Notes: a model not told the origin generated them from the letters alone. Positions 12,001 to 27,000 are shown, counted from the first letter of the stretch. The stretch is DNA of 64,000 bases from Pseudonocardia cypriaca (GCF_006717045.1 NZ_VFPH01000003.1:930001-994000); one strand, 5' to 3'. Made by a program: numbers and translations.

Positions 12001-15000
12001 CCGTCCTGCGCGGCGGCCCGCACCGCGGGGGTGATCGCCGCGATGTAGGCCTGCTGGCTTTCCGCGGCCTGCCGGGTGTACTCGGCAACAGCCTGTGTCG
12101 CGTCCGCGAGCGCGCGCCCGCCCACGCCAGGCGCGGTGCCGCTGACGATCGCCAGCACCCCGCCGGCGCGCCGCTCGTAGTCCTCGCGCGCCTCCCTGGC
12201 CCGCCCGGCGGCAGCCGCTGCCTCCCGCGCGGCCCACTGCCAGCGCCGCCAGTGCCCCTCTGCCTCGAGCAGCGCGCCGCGCAGCGCACGCCCCTTGTCG
12301 AACAGTCCGGACCAGTGGCCGGGCGGTCCCCGGATCGATTTCGCGGCGCGGCGCCTGCCGCCGGCGCCGCTCGGCACGACCTGGCTCGTTGCGCCCGACG
12401 ACGTCGTGCAGTCGCAGGACGGGCCGAGCGAGGCTCCCAGGTCGGGAACCGTCGGGAAGCCGGCGCCACGGACGACGGACCTGACGACGTCGACCGGAAC
12501 CGAAGCACCCCTCGCGACCTCACTCACCTTCGCGTCACCGTCCACCGCGGCGCGGAGCCCATCGGCGACGACGGCACGGTGCTCGGCCAGCGCCTCGAAC
12601 CAGGCCGCGCGCGCCTCGGCGTAGCGCCGCTCGGCGTTCCGCAGCGGCACCAGCGCCTGGTCACGAGCCTCGACGACCAGCTGGAGGTCACCCTCGAACG
12701 AGCGGTGCTTCTCCGGGCGCAGCCCGGCGAGCGGCGGGACGTCGACGGGGACCGTCTCGTCCCTGGCGAGGTGCGCGACCCACTCGTAGGGCAGGTCGAG
12801 CCTCTTCGCGATCTCCCGCAGCTCCTTCTCGCCGCCGGCGGGGCGACCCTGCGGGTACATCAGCCAGCGCACGCCGAGCATGACGTTCAGCTCGGCCCTG
12901 TTCCGGTAGTCCGCGACGTAGGCCTCGTACATGGCCATCTCGGCCCGCGCCTGCTCGACCGGCTCCCGTGCCGCGTCGAGGGTTTCCCGCAGACCCGCCA
13001 TGGTTCGGTTGGCCGCGTACTGGCGCGGCTCGGCGCCGGTCGGGGCGACCAGCGCCGCGCGCGCCTGCGCGGTCAGCAGTGCCGCCACGACGACCGGGAC
13101 GTCGAGCGCGCCCGCGAGCTGCTCGTCACTCTGCCCGAGCCGCGCGACGTCCCAGATCAGGTCGCCGGTGATCTCGTCGACGGCCGCGCGAGCAGCGTCG
13201 CGTTCCTGTCGCGCCGCCTCCTGGGAGTCCGCGTCGGTTCCCAGCAGCGCTGCCCACAGCTCGTGCTCCGCATGGACCAGGCGAGCGACTGCCGCTTCGG
13301 CGCGGTCGTCGTCGAAGCGCGTCCTGAGCGCGGCCCACAGCTCACGCGGGGTGCTCGGCACGATCGGTCGCGGCCGGTCGGCGGGCCCCATGGGGACGGG
13401 GCGGCCACGGAGCCGCGTGACCGTGTGCAGAACCACGTTGCCGATCACATTCAGGACGACGAGGCCGGCGGCCGCCCAAAAGATGATCTCGGCGACCGGC
13501 TTCCCGGCGATGGCGATCGGTGCGGCCGGCGACGGCGACACGTTCGGGGTCGGTTCGGTGTTGTCCGGGTAGCGGGGCTGCGGGTCCACGAATGCGGGCG
13601 GAGTGGCCTTGACGAATGTGAGCTGCCCGTCCGGACGGACGTCGGTTCTCTCGTGGAGCTGCTCGGCGGTCATGCCGAAGTGCGCAGCGACGCGCGACGG
13701 GTCCTGGCCATCCGGGATCGTGCCCGGCCAGGTCGACGGGATCCTGAAGCGCTCGCCGAGATAGACGAGCCCCTCGCGTCTCGTCTCGAGCTTCTCGGCG
13801 TTCGCTGCCGCGACCGCGCCGTAGGGCAAGCCGAGCACCGTGTCCAGGTGCCCCAGACCCTGGCCGGGTTCGGACACCGCGATCTCGGTGGGCGGACCGG
13901 CGGGCGCCTGCGACTGGCTGATCGAGGTCTGCGGGGTCAGCGGCTGTGCGCTCGCCACACCGGCCGCCGCGATCGGGCTGAGTACGGCGATGAGCAGCGC
14001 CACGCCGGTCATCCACGTGCCCAGGCCGCCGGCGCGCAGCCGGTTGTGCACGCCGATGGCGAGGCCGGTGGCGAGCGCGCCGAGCCCGGCGACCACGAAC
14101 TCCGCCGCCGTCGCCCCCAAGCCGGCGAGTGCCAGCGACAGCAACGCGAGCGGCGCCAACGCGACAGCCGTCTTCAGCAGCGGACCCCTGAGCTCGAAGG
14201 TCCCGAACCTGTGGGCGGCCCAGCGGAGCAGCCCGCGGCCCAGCAGCCCGAACATCGAGCCCACGAGCAGCGTCATGCTCGTCACGACGCCCGCCCAGAC
14301 CAGGCCGCCGACGAACAGGGCGACCCCGCCGACGAGCATGAAGACCGTCTTCCGCGGCGGGCCGCGGTTCCGCACGATCTTGATCACATAGAGGACCGCG
14401 CCGATCGCGGCGAGCGCGAGAACGGGCACACCGACGACTGCCGTCGTACTGACACCAGAGGTCAGGGCGAACAGGCTGGCGCCGCCGACGGTCAGCGCGC
14501 CCACGACCGCCTGGACGACCAGGCGGGTCCCGTGACGGTGCGGCAGGCCGGCGTGCATCGGACGCCGGGTGGCCGCGGCAGCGGCCTTGGGCGTCCGCGG
14601 CAGGGCGCCCACCAGCGCGGTGATGCTCTCCTCGCTCCAGCCGAACGTGTTCCGCTCCGAGAACGTGGTGAGGAACGAGACCAGCTCTTCGTCGGAGCGG
14701 ACACCGGAGACCAGCAGATCCTGGATCCGGTTGTTCCACGCGCTGCCACCGGCCAGCTTCTCCAGCTGCTCGATCACGTCGCTCGGCACACCGCGCTTCT
14801 CGAGCCAGGCGAGCATCTGCTTGTGCCAGGTGTAGATGCCGACCTGGCGTGACGTGACCCGATGGTCGCTGTCCTCGGGGTACTTCTTGCGGTACTCCTC
14901 GATCTGCGCCAGGTCCCTGCGGCCGGCCCTCGTCCAGTTCGCGACCTCCTCGTGCATCGCGACGTACGCGTCGAGGGCCTGCGCGTCGCTACGAAGGCGG

Positions 15001-18000
15001 GAGACCTCCTCCTCGATCAGCCCTTCGTAGTTCTCGATGAAGAACAGATGGTCGTCCCGCGCGGAGGTCGCCTGCTCCAGCCGGTTCCCGATGGTCTTGC
15101 GGAGCTGCTCGACCTGCTCGACCTTCCGTCGCCAGGCGTCCCTTTCCTCCTGCTTGCCGGCCAGGAGCCAGTTCCACAGCGTCCTGCGCGAGAGCCGTCG
15201 TCCCTGGGCCTCCAGGGCCTCCGCGAACTGCCGCAGCTCCTCGGCCCGAGCCTTCAGATCCTCGATCTCCTGCTCGAGCCGCTCGCGCTCCTCCCGCGCC
15301 CTCTTCAGCGGCGTTTCCATCTCCTGCGCCTGCCGCAGCACCCTGTCGCGGGCCAGCCGCAACTCCTCCGCCCGCTGCGCCGGCGTGAGCAACGCCCACT
15401 CCGCCGCGCTGATGCCCTCCGGACGCACCGTGCTCTCGGCCGCCGACAGCGGCCGGTGGAAGCTGATGCCGACCCCACCCAGCCTCGGATCGCCGACCTC
15501 GGGGGCCTCGTGGTCGCGGAGTTGGCGCAGGCGCCGGTCCCAGATCGCGATGTCGGCAGGTGAGGGGTCCAGACCCGACCCCGGGTTCGGCGCCGGCGCC
15601 TGGCCGTGCTGCCGGCCGGCCATGTCGTCGTCCACGCCGAGCGGCACCACCGGCACCCACCGGCTGGTCGACGTCGGCTCGACGGACCCGCCTTCCCCCG
15701 TGACGTGCTTGCCGGCCTGAGCCGTCTCCGGCTCCGCAATGCGGCTCCCGTCGTGCCCGGCCCGCTCCGCGGTCCGGCCGGTGGCGTCGGTGGACTTCAT
15801 CGGCTCGGACTGAATGATCCGCTCGCCCGGCGGCGCTGCCGCGCGCGGCTGCGAGCCGACCTCCAGAACGATCGACCGCTGCGGGGTCAGCACATCGATC
15901 ACGTCGGCGTGCACGGCACGGGCCGGCAGGATGACGAGAAGCGGCATCACCCACTTGACCAGGACATGTGCCGCCTTGCGCGTGACGTGCGCGTACCAAG
16001 TCAGCCTGGTCGGCATCTCCTCGGCGCGAGGCGCCTTGAGCGGCTCGGGGCGCGCCGGCGGTTCCGTCGGGCGAGGGCGCGCCGTCCACGGCTTCCCGGA
16101 GCTCAAGCCCGTCGACGCGATCTCGTTCGGCAGCGCTCCGGTCTCCCGGAGCGACTGGCGGATCGTGTACAGCTCCGTGAGCTCGTGGCGGAGGTCCGCG
16201 AGCGTTTCCTCGTGCTTCTGGAAGGCCGTCTCGTACCTGGCGGTGCCGGGTCCTCGCGGCTCGGCCAGCGCCCCGTCGATCTCCTTCACGCGGTGCTCGA
16301 TCTCGAGTGCGCGCTCCACCGCGGCGTACACGTCGTCCGTCCCGGAGAGGCCGCTTCGCTCCCAGGTGAGAGAGTTCCGCTCGGCCTTCAGAGCGTCGCG
16401 GTAGGCGATGTCGTCGTTGCCGCTCTTGCGCTCGAGCGTGTTCAGCTCGGTCTCGATCTTGTTCAGCTCGAACGACCGGCGATGGATCTCCAACTCGACG
16501 ACGCCCAGCTGGTGGCTGTCGGCCGCCCCTCCTCCGGTCGTGCGGAGCCGATCGCGGGCCGCCAGCAGGCCGGCCAGCTCCTGCTTGGCATCGTCGAGCG
16601 TCTCCCCGCGCTGCGTGACGGCGTCGTCGTAGGCCCGTGCGAGGTCCGCATCGAGCTCCTTCGCACGCTGCTCGATGGCGACCGCGCGCTCGACGGCAGC
16701 CTGCACGTCGTCCGCCCCGACCAGGCTCTCCCGCTCCTCGGCGAGCTGCTTCTGCCTCGTCTTCAGAGAAGCGAGATCCTCGTCGAAGCGCGCAACGTCC
16801 TCAGTGCCGCGCGAAGCCTTGAGCTCCATCAGCTCGGCCTCGAGCTCGCCGATCCGCCGCTGCATGCGATGGATCTCCACGCCGAGCGGGTCGCTCCGGC
16901 TGTGGAGCTCGTCCACGCTCCGCTGAATCGCGTGGAGGCGGCGGGTCGCCTCCGCCGGGTTCTCCATCGAACCGACGCGCGACCACTGCTTCTCGATCCG
17001 CTGGTACAGGGCGTCGAGCCGCTTCTCCAGCGTGCGGGACACCGGGCTCTCGAACAGCGATGTCTCTGCCTTGGCGACGGTGCTACCGACCGCGGGCTGG
17101 GCACCGCGGTTGTGCGTGACCGGGCCGGTCTGCTCGACCTGGCGGCCGTCGCCGATCCGGATCCCCTTGGTCTTGCCCTCGTCCTGCTTGCCCGCGACCG
17201 GGAGGTTGGTCCGCGGCGCGTCGAGGGCCGACTTCGGGATCTCGGCCCCGATCCCGCCACCAGTGGGGCTCGCGACGATCAAGCCATCGGCACCGTGCGC
17301 GAGTCCGAAGCCGTCCGGAGCCGCGATGGCGTCGACGACCTCGTCCTTCGTGACCGTCCGGCCGAGCTGCTCGGACAGCTGCGTCGCGACGTTCTCGTCG
17401 GTGACGATCCCGCCGCGTTCTTCGCGCTCACGCCGATCCGTCTTGATCTGCTGGAGAGCGTCGCGGACGTGCTTCGCGTCGACCGGTGCCTCGCCGTCGT
17501 TCCCCGTGGGGGATACGGCTTCTGCCGGCTTCGTCGAGCCCTGTCCGTTCTCGTGCTTCGGGGCGCGGTTCGTGGAGTTCTCGACAGTGTTTCCAGCGCT
17601 CTGCTGCGTCTCCTCTCGGTGGACGTGCTGGGTGGTGACATCAGCGGCAGGCTCACCTGCCTGGGCGGAAGTGGGCGACGGGCTCGGGGGCCCCCTCGTC
17701 CCACCGCCCGACATCGGATCCGAGACGTGGCCCTGCGGCCCGCTCGTCGGCTTCCCGGCCACCCCGGCCACACGAGGACCGTTGGGGGCGCCGCCGACGC
17801 CGACGGTGGTGGTGCCGGCCCCGGACGCGGCGCCCGAGGTGCCGCCGCCGGCCGTCTGGTTCGCCGGCTTGACGGGCAGGATCGGGGCATCCGGCGCGCT
17901 CAGCCCATTTGGCGTGCCCGGTCCGTTGTCGCCGTCCCCGCTCTGGGCGTCACCACGACCCGACTTGGTCGCGCCGACGCCATCGGCGGCGCTCGGTCCG

Positions 18001-21000
18001 TTCGGCCCGCTCGGGCGCGTGTCACCGCCCGGTCCGCGATCCCGTTCGCCGACATCGAAGCCGAGCTCGCGGAGCTCCTCGGCGGTGACCTTCTTGCCGC
18101 CGAAGTAGTACGTGACGCGCTCGCCGTTCGAAGGCGGAGAACCGGTGTCCGGTGTGCCGGTCGACGAGCCGCGACGCGTGGGGACAGCGGGTACACCGAA
18201 GTCGGCGTCCGGAACCTGCGCGCCGGCGACCGGAGCGCCGCCCTCGACCGGCTGACCCGTCCTCGGCCCGCCGATCACACCTTCGTCGGCCGGGCCGGCG
18301 TTCGGCGCCGACTCGTCCGCACCCTTGCCGACCCAGTGCGCGGGAGGCTTGTCGGCCGCGCCGCCGCGGATCGTGCGCACCACCCAGAGGTGGAGGTTGT
18401 CGTGGGGGTCCAGGACGATGTCATAGCGGTGGCCGCCGTATCGGCCGTCGACGATCAGGACGTCGCGCTCGATCGCCTCCCGGATCTGCTTCTTGCCGAC
18501 TCGCTTGTCCTTCGGCATGCCCTCGTTGACCGCCTTGGTCAAGTCCTTGAGCTTCATGGCGCCCAGCCGGGCACCCTTCAGCTCGAGGCCGATCCGGTCG
18601 ATCACCGGCAGGTCTGCGATCGCGTCCCGAACCTGCTCCGGCGTCACATGCCGGTTGGCCGGCATTCCGTCGTTGAGCCGGTCGGTCAGCTCCTTCAGCG
18701 ACGGCGAGTCGGTACCCCTCCTCACCTCGACGAGCACGCGGTCGGCGAGCGGCCCATCCGACAGGGCCTCCCGCACGTCCTGCTTGCTGACGTGCTGATC
18801 CGACGGCCGGCCGCGGTTCAGGCGCTCGGTCAGCGCCTCGAGCGTGGGCTTCTCGGAGGAGTTCCGACCGAGCTCCTCGCCGACCCGTTCCGCCAGCGGC
18901 CGCTCCACGGCGGTGGCGCCGTCCTGCGCGTCGGGCTGCTGCTCGACACCGTCGCGCAGCTTGCCGGCCTCGGGCGTCGGCGTCTGGCTCTGGCCCGGGT
19001 GCCCGCCGCCCTGCGGCGGGGCCGACTGCACCGAACCGCCTGAAGCCGGTGTCCCGGTTGCGACCGGGTTGCCGTGCGGCTGCCCACCCTGCGGGGCCTG
19101 CCCAACCGGCCGCAGCTGCAGGCCCTGACCCTGGACAGGTGACACCTGCACCCCTGGGTTGGCCTGCCCCGGGGGGCGCGGACCCACCGGTGCAACACCC
19201 TGCGGTGCAGCCGGCGGGTTGTGCAGCATCACCCGGCCGCGCGATGTCGCGGGAGGTGCGGTGAGGATGTTGCGAGCGACGCGGGCCAGGCCGGCGAAGC
19301 CGTGCCCTATCGCCCGGAACGGTGCGGCGATGACCCGGCCGGCCTGGCCCGCCGCAGTCTTCAACGTCGGAACCTGCGCGCCGCTCCACCCGGCGCGAGC
19401 CCAGCTCGCCCTGGCAGCCATCGGCATGCCCAGCATCGCCGCGTTCAGCGCGAGGCCGCTGAGCGCCTCGTTGCGCTGGTACGGGCTCATCTTGTCCCAG
19501 TGCTTCCACGTCGTGTAGACGCCTTCGCCGAGCTGGTACGCGAAGATCCCCGTGGACGTCCAGTTCGCGGCAGAGGCCAGGCCGGCACTCACAGGACGGA
19601 GCAGCGCACCCGCTCCGAGGAACACGTTCGCACCGAGCGTGAGGACCGAGTTACGCGCGCTGGCCGACTCGATGAAGTCGTTGCTCTGCCCGTGCGCACT
19701 GCGGTAGTGCAAGTTGCCGATGGCGTCGGCGCTGGTCCACCCGACCGTGAACCCGACAAGACCCCAACCAACCACGGCCGCCGCGCCACCGGTGCCAACG
19801 GTCAGGACCACGGCACCCGCGGTGGCAGCGACCATCGCAGCGGCATGGCCCACCTTGATCAGCGGCGGTGTGCGATGCGCCGCGGTGGTGTGCAGGTCGA
19901 TGCGGGTCCACGTGGCGTTCTCGCTGTACGCGTTCGCCGGCGCGGGAACGTAGACGCCCTTCGCGAAGGTCAGACGACCGTCGTCGGGGAACGTCTCGTT
20001 GTGGCGGATGAAGTCGTTCAGGCCGCCGTAGTAGCCGGCGATCTTGCGCTCGTCCGCGTCGACGACATGGTCGATGTAAAGGACCGTGCCGTCCTTCGTC
20101 GTGATCCGGTACAGCGTCTCGAAGCGGCTCTCGACGTCCTTCTGGCCGTCGGGGGGCATGTAGAGCATCGGGATCGTCTGGACGCCCTTCGACCAGTCGA
20201 TGTTCCGCTCGTCCATCCTGGCCCGCGTCTTCGCCGGCAGCTCGCCCTGCGTCAGGCTCTGGGACGCGAAGAGCCGGTCGATGACGGTCTTGGGATCGCC
20301 CATCGACGCCTGGTCCGCCAGCTGGTCGCGCTTCGCGACATCCTTCGAGAGACCGAGACCCCGCCAGTGCTTCCCCAGGTCGCCGGGTTGGTTCATGAGG
20401 TCGTCCCGGTACAGCGCCGACGTGAACGCCTTGGACATGTCCTTCGCACCCGTCGAAGGCAGCTGCATGTCGTTCAGGCGAGCGCCCGGCATCGGCACGC
20501 GGGGAGCGACCGCCGCGAGCCCGTAACCCGCCTCGACCGACTTGGCGAAGGCCGCGAGCCTGTTGGACCTGTCGAGCTCGGCCCGCGTTCGCGGCTCGGG
20601 CAGGGTCTTCGCGAATCCCTGGACGGCGCGGAGGTTCTCGTCGGCCACCCGCAAATTGGCTGCGACCGCCGGGTTGCCGGCACCCGCCAGGGCGAGGTCG
20701 TAGGCGCGCAGCTTGCTCTGCGACGCGTCGAGCTTGTCGATCAGCCCTTGCTGCACCCCACCCAGCCGATCGGCCTCTGCCTTGATCGCCCGCCGCTCCG
20801 CTTCCAGCGCGCCGTAGTCGCCGCCGAAACCGCTCTCGTACCGGGTGACCGCATGTTCGTAGGCGTTCTTGCGCTGCTGGAAGGCTTCCAGCTCGCCCCT
20901 CATACCGCCCAAGGTCAGCGCATCCTGGCGAGCCTGCTCCTGGGCGTTGTCGAGGTTGGTCCGCGCCTGCTGGATCTGCTGCTCGGTCGGCAACGGAACC

Positions 21001-24000
21001 GTGCAGTCGACGGGGAGCGGGTAACCGTTCGGGTTGTCCGGGGTCTGCGGGTTGTACTTGTGCACCAGCGCCGGGTCCGTGGCGAGCACCCGCTCGATGT
21101 CCTCGGTCCTGCGCGGCAGGACGGCGTTGCCGAGCTTGACGTCCAGCTCACGCTGCTCGTTGCGAGCGATCCTGCGGAGGTTCCGCGCGCCGAGATCGGT
21201 GATCATCGTGTCGAGCTGCGCCTGCTCCGCAGACGAGGTGACGCCGTCCTGCTTGGCGGCATCGATCGCCTTGGCAACCGGTGTGACCAGGGGGTTGCCG
21301 GTCTCGACGGCCCACCGGGCGTGGCTCGCGCCGTCCTGATAGCGCGACACCGCGATCGCCTTGGACATCAGGTCCTGCGCGCCTTCGCGCTCCGACTCGA
21401 TGGGGCCGACGACACCCGGCTTGCGCTCGTGCTTCTCCTTCCAGGGGCCGAGCATCCCGTAGACCCCGGTCAACGCGGGGGTGGGCTCGGCCCACGTCAG
21501 CCGGAGGTGCTCGCCGGTCTTGCCCGGCGTGGGCGAGGTGGGCGCCGAACCCTTGCACTGACCGGCGGCGTTCGAGCACGACTGCCCGTCGTTGTAGCCG
21601 TCGTCCTCGGAAAGGCCCAGGTAGATACCCGCACCGTTGCCGCTGTCGCTGATCCACTTGCCGTAGGCGTCGGTCGCCTTCACCGTGCCGGCGCCCTTGA
21701 CGAAGCCGACGACCTTGCCGCCTTCACCGTGGCCGTCGCGCATCCAGTGCACGAACCCGACGCTGCGGTCCTTGCTGTCACCGACGAACGGTGCCGGGAT
21801 CTCGGCGACCGCCTCGTCGACGTTCTGCCCGTTCCAGTTCGCGCCACGGCTGGTGCACCTGCCGGCGGTGATGGAGCAGGTGCTGGTGCCGGGTGTGGCC
21901 ACCGTCGGGTTGACGTGCGTGACGTAGCCGGTCTCCTTGCCGTTGCCGGCGCAGCCCTCGCACTTCAGCACACCGCCCTCGAGGGGCTCGATCGTCCCGG
22001 AGACAACGGAGTTGTCGCGGATCTTGCTGTCGCCCGGCACGTCGAGCTTCGGGCTGAGCGGCAGCGATGCCGGGTTGTTCGGCCGCGTGGCCTTGCCGAA
22101 CGGCGAGTCGGGCTCCGGAACGGCGCGCAACGTCGCGTAGCCGCCGTAGCCGTCCTTGTTGTGGGTGAGGATGTCCGCCTCACCCGAGGCGAGTTCCACG
22201 CGAACGCCCTCGCGCGAGACGTACTCGCCGAAGCCGCGGAACTTGAACGACCCCTGGTTCATCACCCCGGCCCGGTCGCTGATGTCCGCCCACGTGCCGG
22301 TGAACGTGATCTTGTCGACCGTGATGGGGTTGCCTGCGGCGTCGAGCCGCGGCTTGGCGTTCGGCGGCAACGGGATGGGCTTGCCCGAGATGTCGGTCTT
22401 GGCGCCTTCGAAGGTGTACTCCCCGGGAGCGCTCAGGAAGTCCTTCGTCTCGAGCTTGACGGTGAAGGGCGATCCGCTCGGGTCCGACAGGCGGGTCGTG
22501 ACCACCGTGGTGGGCGAGGTGTTGCGACCTGAGAACCGTGCCCCGGTGCGGCCGTTCTCGCTGTAACCGTCGCCCTGGAACATCTGGATACCGTTGCCAT
22601 CCACGTCGCGACGGGTCAGAGCGTGCGACTGGCTGGCAGACCTGTCCCGCCGCGGGTCGTTCGGAGCGAACGAGTTCGAGACGTAGAACCGGCTCGCCTC
22701 CGCTGCGTTCGGGTCGTAGCCGGCGTACGGGCCGTTGCTCTCGTTGCCGACCGCGCACTTCTCGCTGCACGGGAGGGGGCGTTCCGCGGGCTTGCCGGAC
22801 TCCTTGCGCTGGACGGCAGGGACAGCGCCCTCCGGCCTGGATTGGCCGAACGGCACGAACGTGTCCTCGGTCACGACCGTGCCGTCGGTCAGCTTGCCGC
22901 CGGCCCGGACCAACCAGCCGGCCTCGGCGCCGCTGTCCATCTCCTTCATGTCCTTGACGTGCAGCGGGTTGCCGTTCTCGTCGACCGGCGTCGCTGCCGC
23001 CGCGAGCGCCTTCAGCGACGGGCTGGTCTGGATGAAGTTGTTGTAGCCGCTCTGCGTGAAGTTGGAGCAGTCGCCGGAGCAGGTCGCCCCGCCGCCACCG
23101 CCGGGGCCGGCGTTCGCGTAGGCGGTGACACCGCAGCCGCCCCGCCCGCTGCCCGAGCAGGTTCCTTCGCCGTGTGCGACGTAGTAGCCGCCCGGGTCGT
23201 CCCAGGTCGGGGCGAACTCCTGGCTGCGGTCGTTCGCCTCGGCGTGGGCCGAGTAGGTCGAGGCGCAGTTCGGGGCGCCCACGCAGGACGACGCCGCCTG
23301 CGCCGAGCTGCCACTGGCGAAGGCCGACGCCGTGACCATCACGCCGCCACCGCCCATGGCGCCCTGGTCCGAGCCGTGCGCGTAGGCCTTCGCCCACGAC
23401 GCACCGTCGGAAGCCGACGCGGAGACGGTGGCCGAGTAGGAGTAGCTGCAGGCGGTGCCCTCACTGCCCTGGCAGGAGGCGGCTGCCTGGGCGAAGCCAG
23501 GGCCGCTCGCTGCCGCGGCCATGGTCACGACCTGGCCGCCACCGGTTGCGCCCTCGCCGTAGCCGACGGCGTCACCGTGCGCGCCCGCGGCCTTGGCGTG
23601 GCTCTCGGCGCGGTAGGAGTACGAGCAGGTCGATCCTTCCGTGCCACCACACGCCGCGGCGGCCTGCGCGACGGACTCGTTCGCCCCGACCTGGCTCTGG
23701 CCGGCGCACTCACCCTGAGCACCCGCCGTGCAGTCGCTGACCGAGCTCGCCGTGTTGGTGCCCCCCAGGGCCGCCGAGGCCGCGGTGCCCTCGGTGTGTG
23801 TCCGGCAGCCGGTGCCCGCGCATCCGGCCGAGACATGGGCGACGTCCTTGCCCGTCAGGCCGGCGGTACCCGCCTGGCAGCCGCCCGTGCCCGCGCACGA
23901 CGCCGTGGCCGTGGCGTGCACCGTCGGGCCGCCCGCAGCCTCCGTGGCGGAGGTCGCGCGGGTGGCGCAGCCGTCCTCGCTGCCGTTCTGGCACGCCGCA

Positions 24001-27000
24001 GCCACGAACGCGCTGGTCGAAACCCCGGCGGTGTCGGGCGAGCCGTCGCCGGTGGAGACCGTGATCGTCGAACCAGCGGTGATCTGCGCGGTGCACCTGC
24101 CGGAGCCGTCGCAGGCGGCGTCGCCCTCGGCGGTGCTGCGCGAGACCCGCCCGCCGGGGCCGGCCGTCGCGTTCGCGGTGCCGGTGACCTTGCCGGTGCA
24201 ACCCGTCTCGGGGCAGTCGATCTGCGAGGTGGCCTGCGCGGTGCCGGTGAAGCCGGGAACCGGCGTGCCATCCTCGGTCTGGCCGGCATTGCGCACTGTG
24301 GCCGCGGTGGCCTCGCTCGCCGACGTGCACCCGGACTTCCCGCCGGTGCAGGTGGCGGTGGTGTGTGATGCGCCCGCGGCGCCCGACGTGTCCCCGGTCG
24401 TCGTCGCGGTGCAGCCGGGGCCTGCGCACTGCGCGACCGCACTCGACTGCGCCAGCGTCGCCGGTGCGTTGGTGACCGGCTTCGTCGCCAGGTCGGCTGC
24501 CTCGGTGGCAGCCTTCTGCGCGTCCTCGGCGACCTTCGCCGCATCGGCGGCGGCCTTCTTCTGTGCTTCGGTGGCGCCTGGGCGGGCCGCGATCCTGGCC
24601 GCCTCGGCGGCGTTCTTCTTCGCCTCCGCAGCCGTCTTCCCGGCCTGCTCGGCGGTGGTCTTGTTCTGTTCCGCCACGATGTCGGCCACGACCTGGCCCG
24701 ACCCCGCGGTCGAGGAGCTCTGCGCGCGGCAAGCCGAACGGCCGCCGGTGCAGGTAGCGCTGGTGGAGGACGTGCCCTCACCCGGAGGACCACGCGCGCC
24801 CGGCTGACCACCCAGCGCGGCCGGGCCGTCGCTGCCCGATGCCGAGGTACGCGTGGTGCCCGTGCAGACGGTGCCGCTCTGGCAGTCGAGGGTGGCGCTC
24901 GCCATCGTCCAGCTGGATGCGCCGGGCACGGTCGGGCCACCCGAGTTCGCGCTCGACCCGGGCGCGGTGGGTGCGGGCGGAGTGGCCGGCTGGTCCTGGC
25001 CGGGTTCGCCGGACTGCTGCTGCGGGGCCTGGTCGCCGGTCGTGCCGGAAGTCACCGTCGCGTTGTCCGTGGAGCGCGCCTGCACCAGCGGTGCGATGCT
25101 GTTCGCGTCCGGGCCGCTCGACGCCGCCGAGTTGCTGACCGCCTGGCACACCCCGCCGGAGACGCCTTCACAGGACGCTTCCGAGTGCGAGCCCCGCGGA
25201 TCCGGCGACGCCGAAGGGTCGGTCGCTGTGGCCGCGCTCGTCGCCTTGCCGGTGCACAGCTGCCGGCCGGCGCAGGTCAGTACCGCGCCCGCCGCGGACG
25301 CGGCCGACGGACCGGCCACGAGCCGGGCCGCGTTGACCGGCTGCCCCGGCCCGGCCTGCGACCGCGCGGCGAGTTCCTGGGCCGCGCCCGGTCCGGTCGA
25401 CGCGGTTGAGACCGACCGCACCTCGCACCCACCCGTGCCGCCGGTGCAGGAAGCCGTGCCGTTCGACGTGCGCGGTGCGCCGCCGGCGACCGCGCCGTCC
25501 CAGGCGGCGGTGCTGGTGTGGACGGTTCCGGTGCAGCCCTTCGGGCAGTCCAGCGCCGCGGACGACGAGGACGTCGACGACGGTCCGCTGGCCGGCTGTC
25601 CCGCGACCGGCTGACCCGTTGCGGGGTCGATCGTGACGAAGTCGGGGGCGCTGGAGGCCTTCGAGCTCGACTCACCCGAGCAGCCGCCACTGCTCACCGC
25701 GCAGTCGGAAGCCGCGCTCGTGCCGCGGGCGTGCGGGGTGACCGCGGTGTCGCGCGCGCTCGTCGACGATGCCGTGGTGCCGCCGCACTCGGTGGTGCCA
25801 CCGGAGCACTTCACGGTAGCGCCCGCGGTGGACATGCTGACCGGGCCCGACACCGCGGCCGCACCGGTGGCCGGCTCGCGGTCGGAAACCTTGCTGTCCG
25901 ACTCGGCGGCGCAGCTCGCGCCGGCGCCACGAGCGGTGCAGTTCGACGAGCCGGTGCTGTCGCGCGAGCCGGCGATGTCACCGGACGCGGCACCAGACGT
26001 GGTCGAGGCGCCCGAACCCGTGCACCCCACCTCACGGCAGTCGACCCGCGCGCCCGACCTGCTCGTCGCGGTCAGCTCGTGCCCGGCCGGCCGGGCGACC
26101 AGCGTGCCGTCCGCGGCGCGGTCGAACCCGGGGGCGGAGACACCGCCGTCCACCGCAGCGGAGGCGGACTCGCTGCGGCAGCCGCCGCCGGTGACGTCGC
26201 AGCTCGCCGAACCGCTGGTCTCTCGCACCGCCGCCGGAGCTCCCGCCGTGGCATTCGGTGCGGCGACCTTGCCACCGGTGGCGGTGCCGGCCCGGCCCGA
26301 GCAGCCCGCGGCGCCCTTGCAGTCGACGCTCGCCTGGGCGGTGCTCGAGGCCTTGCCATCGCCGTCGGTCACCGAGAGGACCGCACCGGCCTTGCCGCGC
26401 TCGACGTCGACGGAGCCGTCGACCTTCGTGCTCGACCGCGCCTTGCAGCCGCCGCCGGTGGACTCGCAGCTCGCCGAACCGTTGCTCGTCCGCTCGGTAC
26501 CGGCCTGCACGCCACTCGCCGTGCCACCCGTCGCCGTGGCCGCGTTGCCGGAGCAGTCGACGCGGCAGGACGTGCCCGCGTCCGCGCGCACGTCGCCGGA
26601 TCGGTCGAACGTGATCTCGCTCTTCGTGCCGCAGCCGGATGCGCCCTCGCAACGCGCGGTCGCATTGCCCTGGCGCGACTCCTCGCCGGTGGCGGTGGAT
26701 GCCAGCCTGGCCTGATCGTTCCCACGCCGCGCGCCCGAGCTGCCGGATTCACAGGAGCCGCTGCCGGTACGGCAGTCCGCCTCGGCGCCACGCGAATCTG
26801 CGCGGCTGCGCTCACTGCACCCGTCGGTCCCGAAAGAGCACTTCGCCGACGCGGTGTTCTCGCCCTTCCGGGCGGTGCTGCTGCAGCTGGAGAGATCACA
26901 CGACGCCGCCGCCGTGTTGTCGCCGGAGCCGGTGGACACACCACACCCGGACACTCCGCCCAACGCGACGCACCGGTCGCTCTGCCGCTCGCCGCTCTCG

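Noticed and set aside
13342..14739. Minus-strand open frames in the two other phases within 1-29660 (for example 8221-9894, 9910-11235, 13342-14739).
   Set aside because: They overlap the giant frame out of phase and encode Arg/Ala/Gly-rich sequence without motifs.
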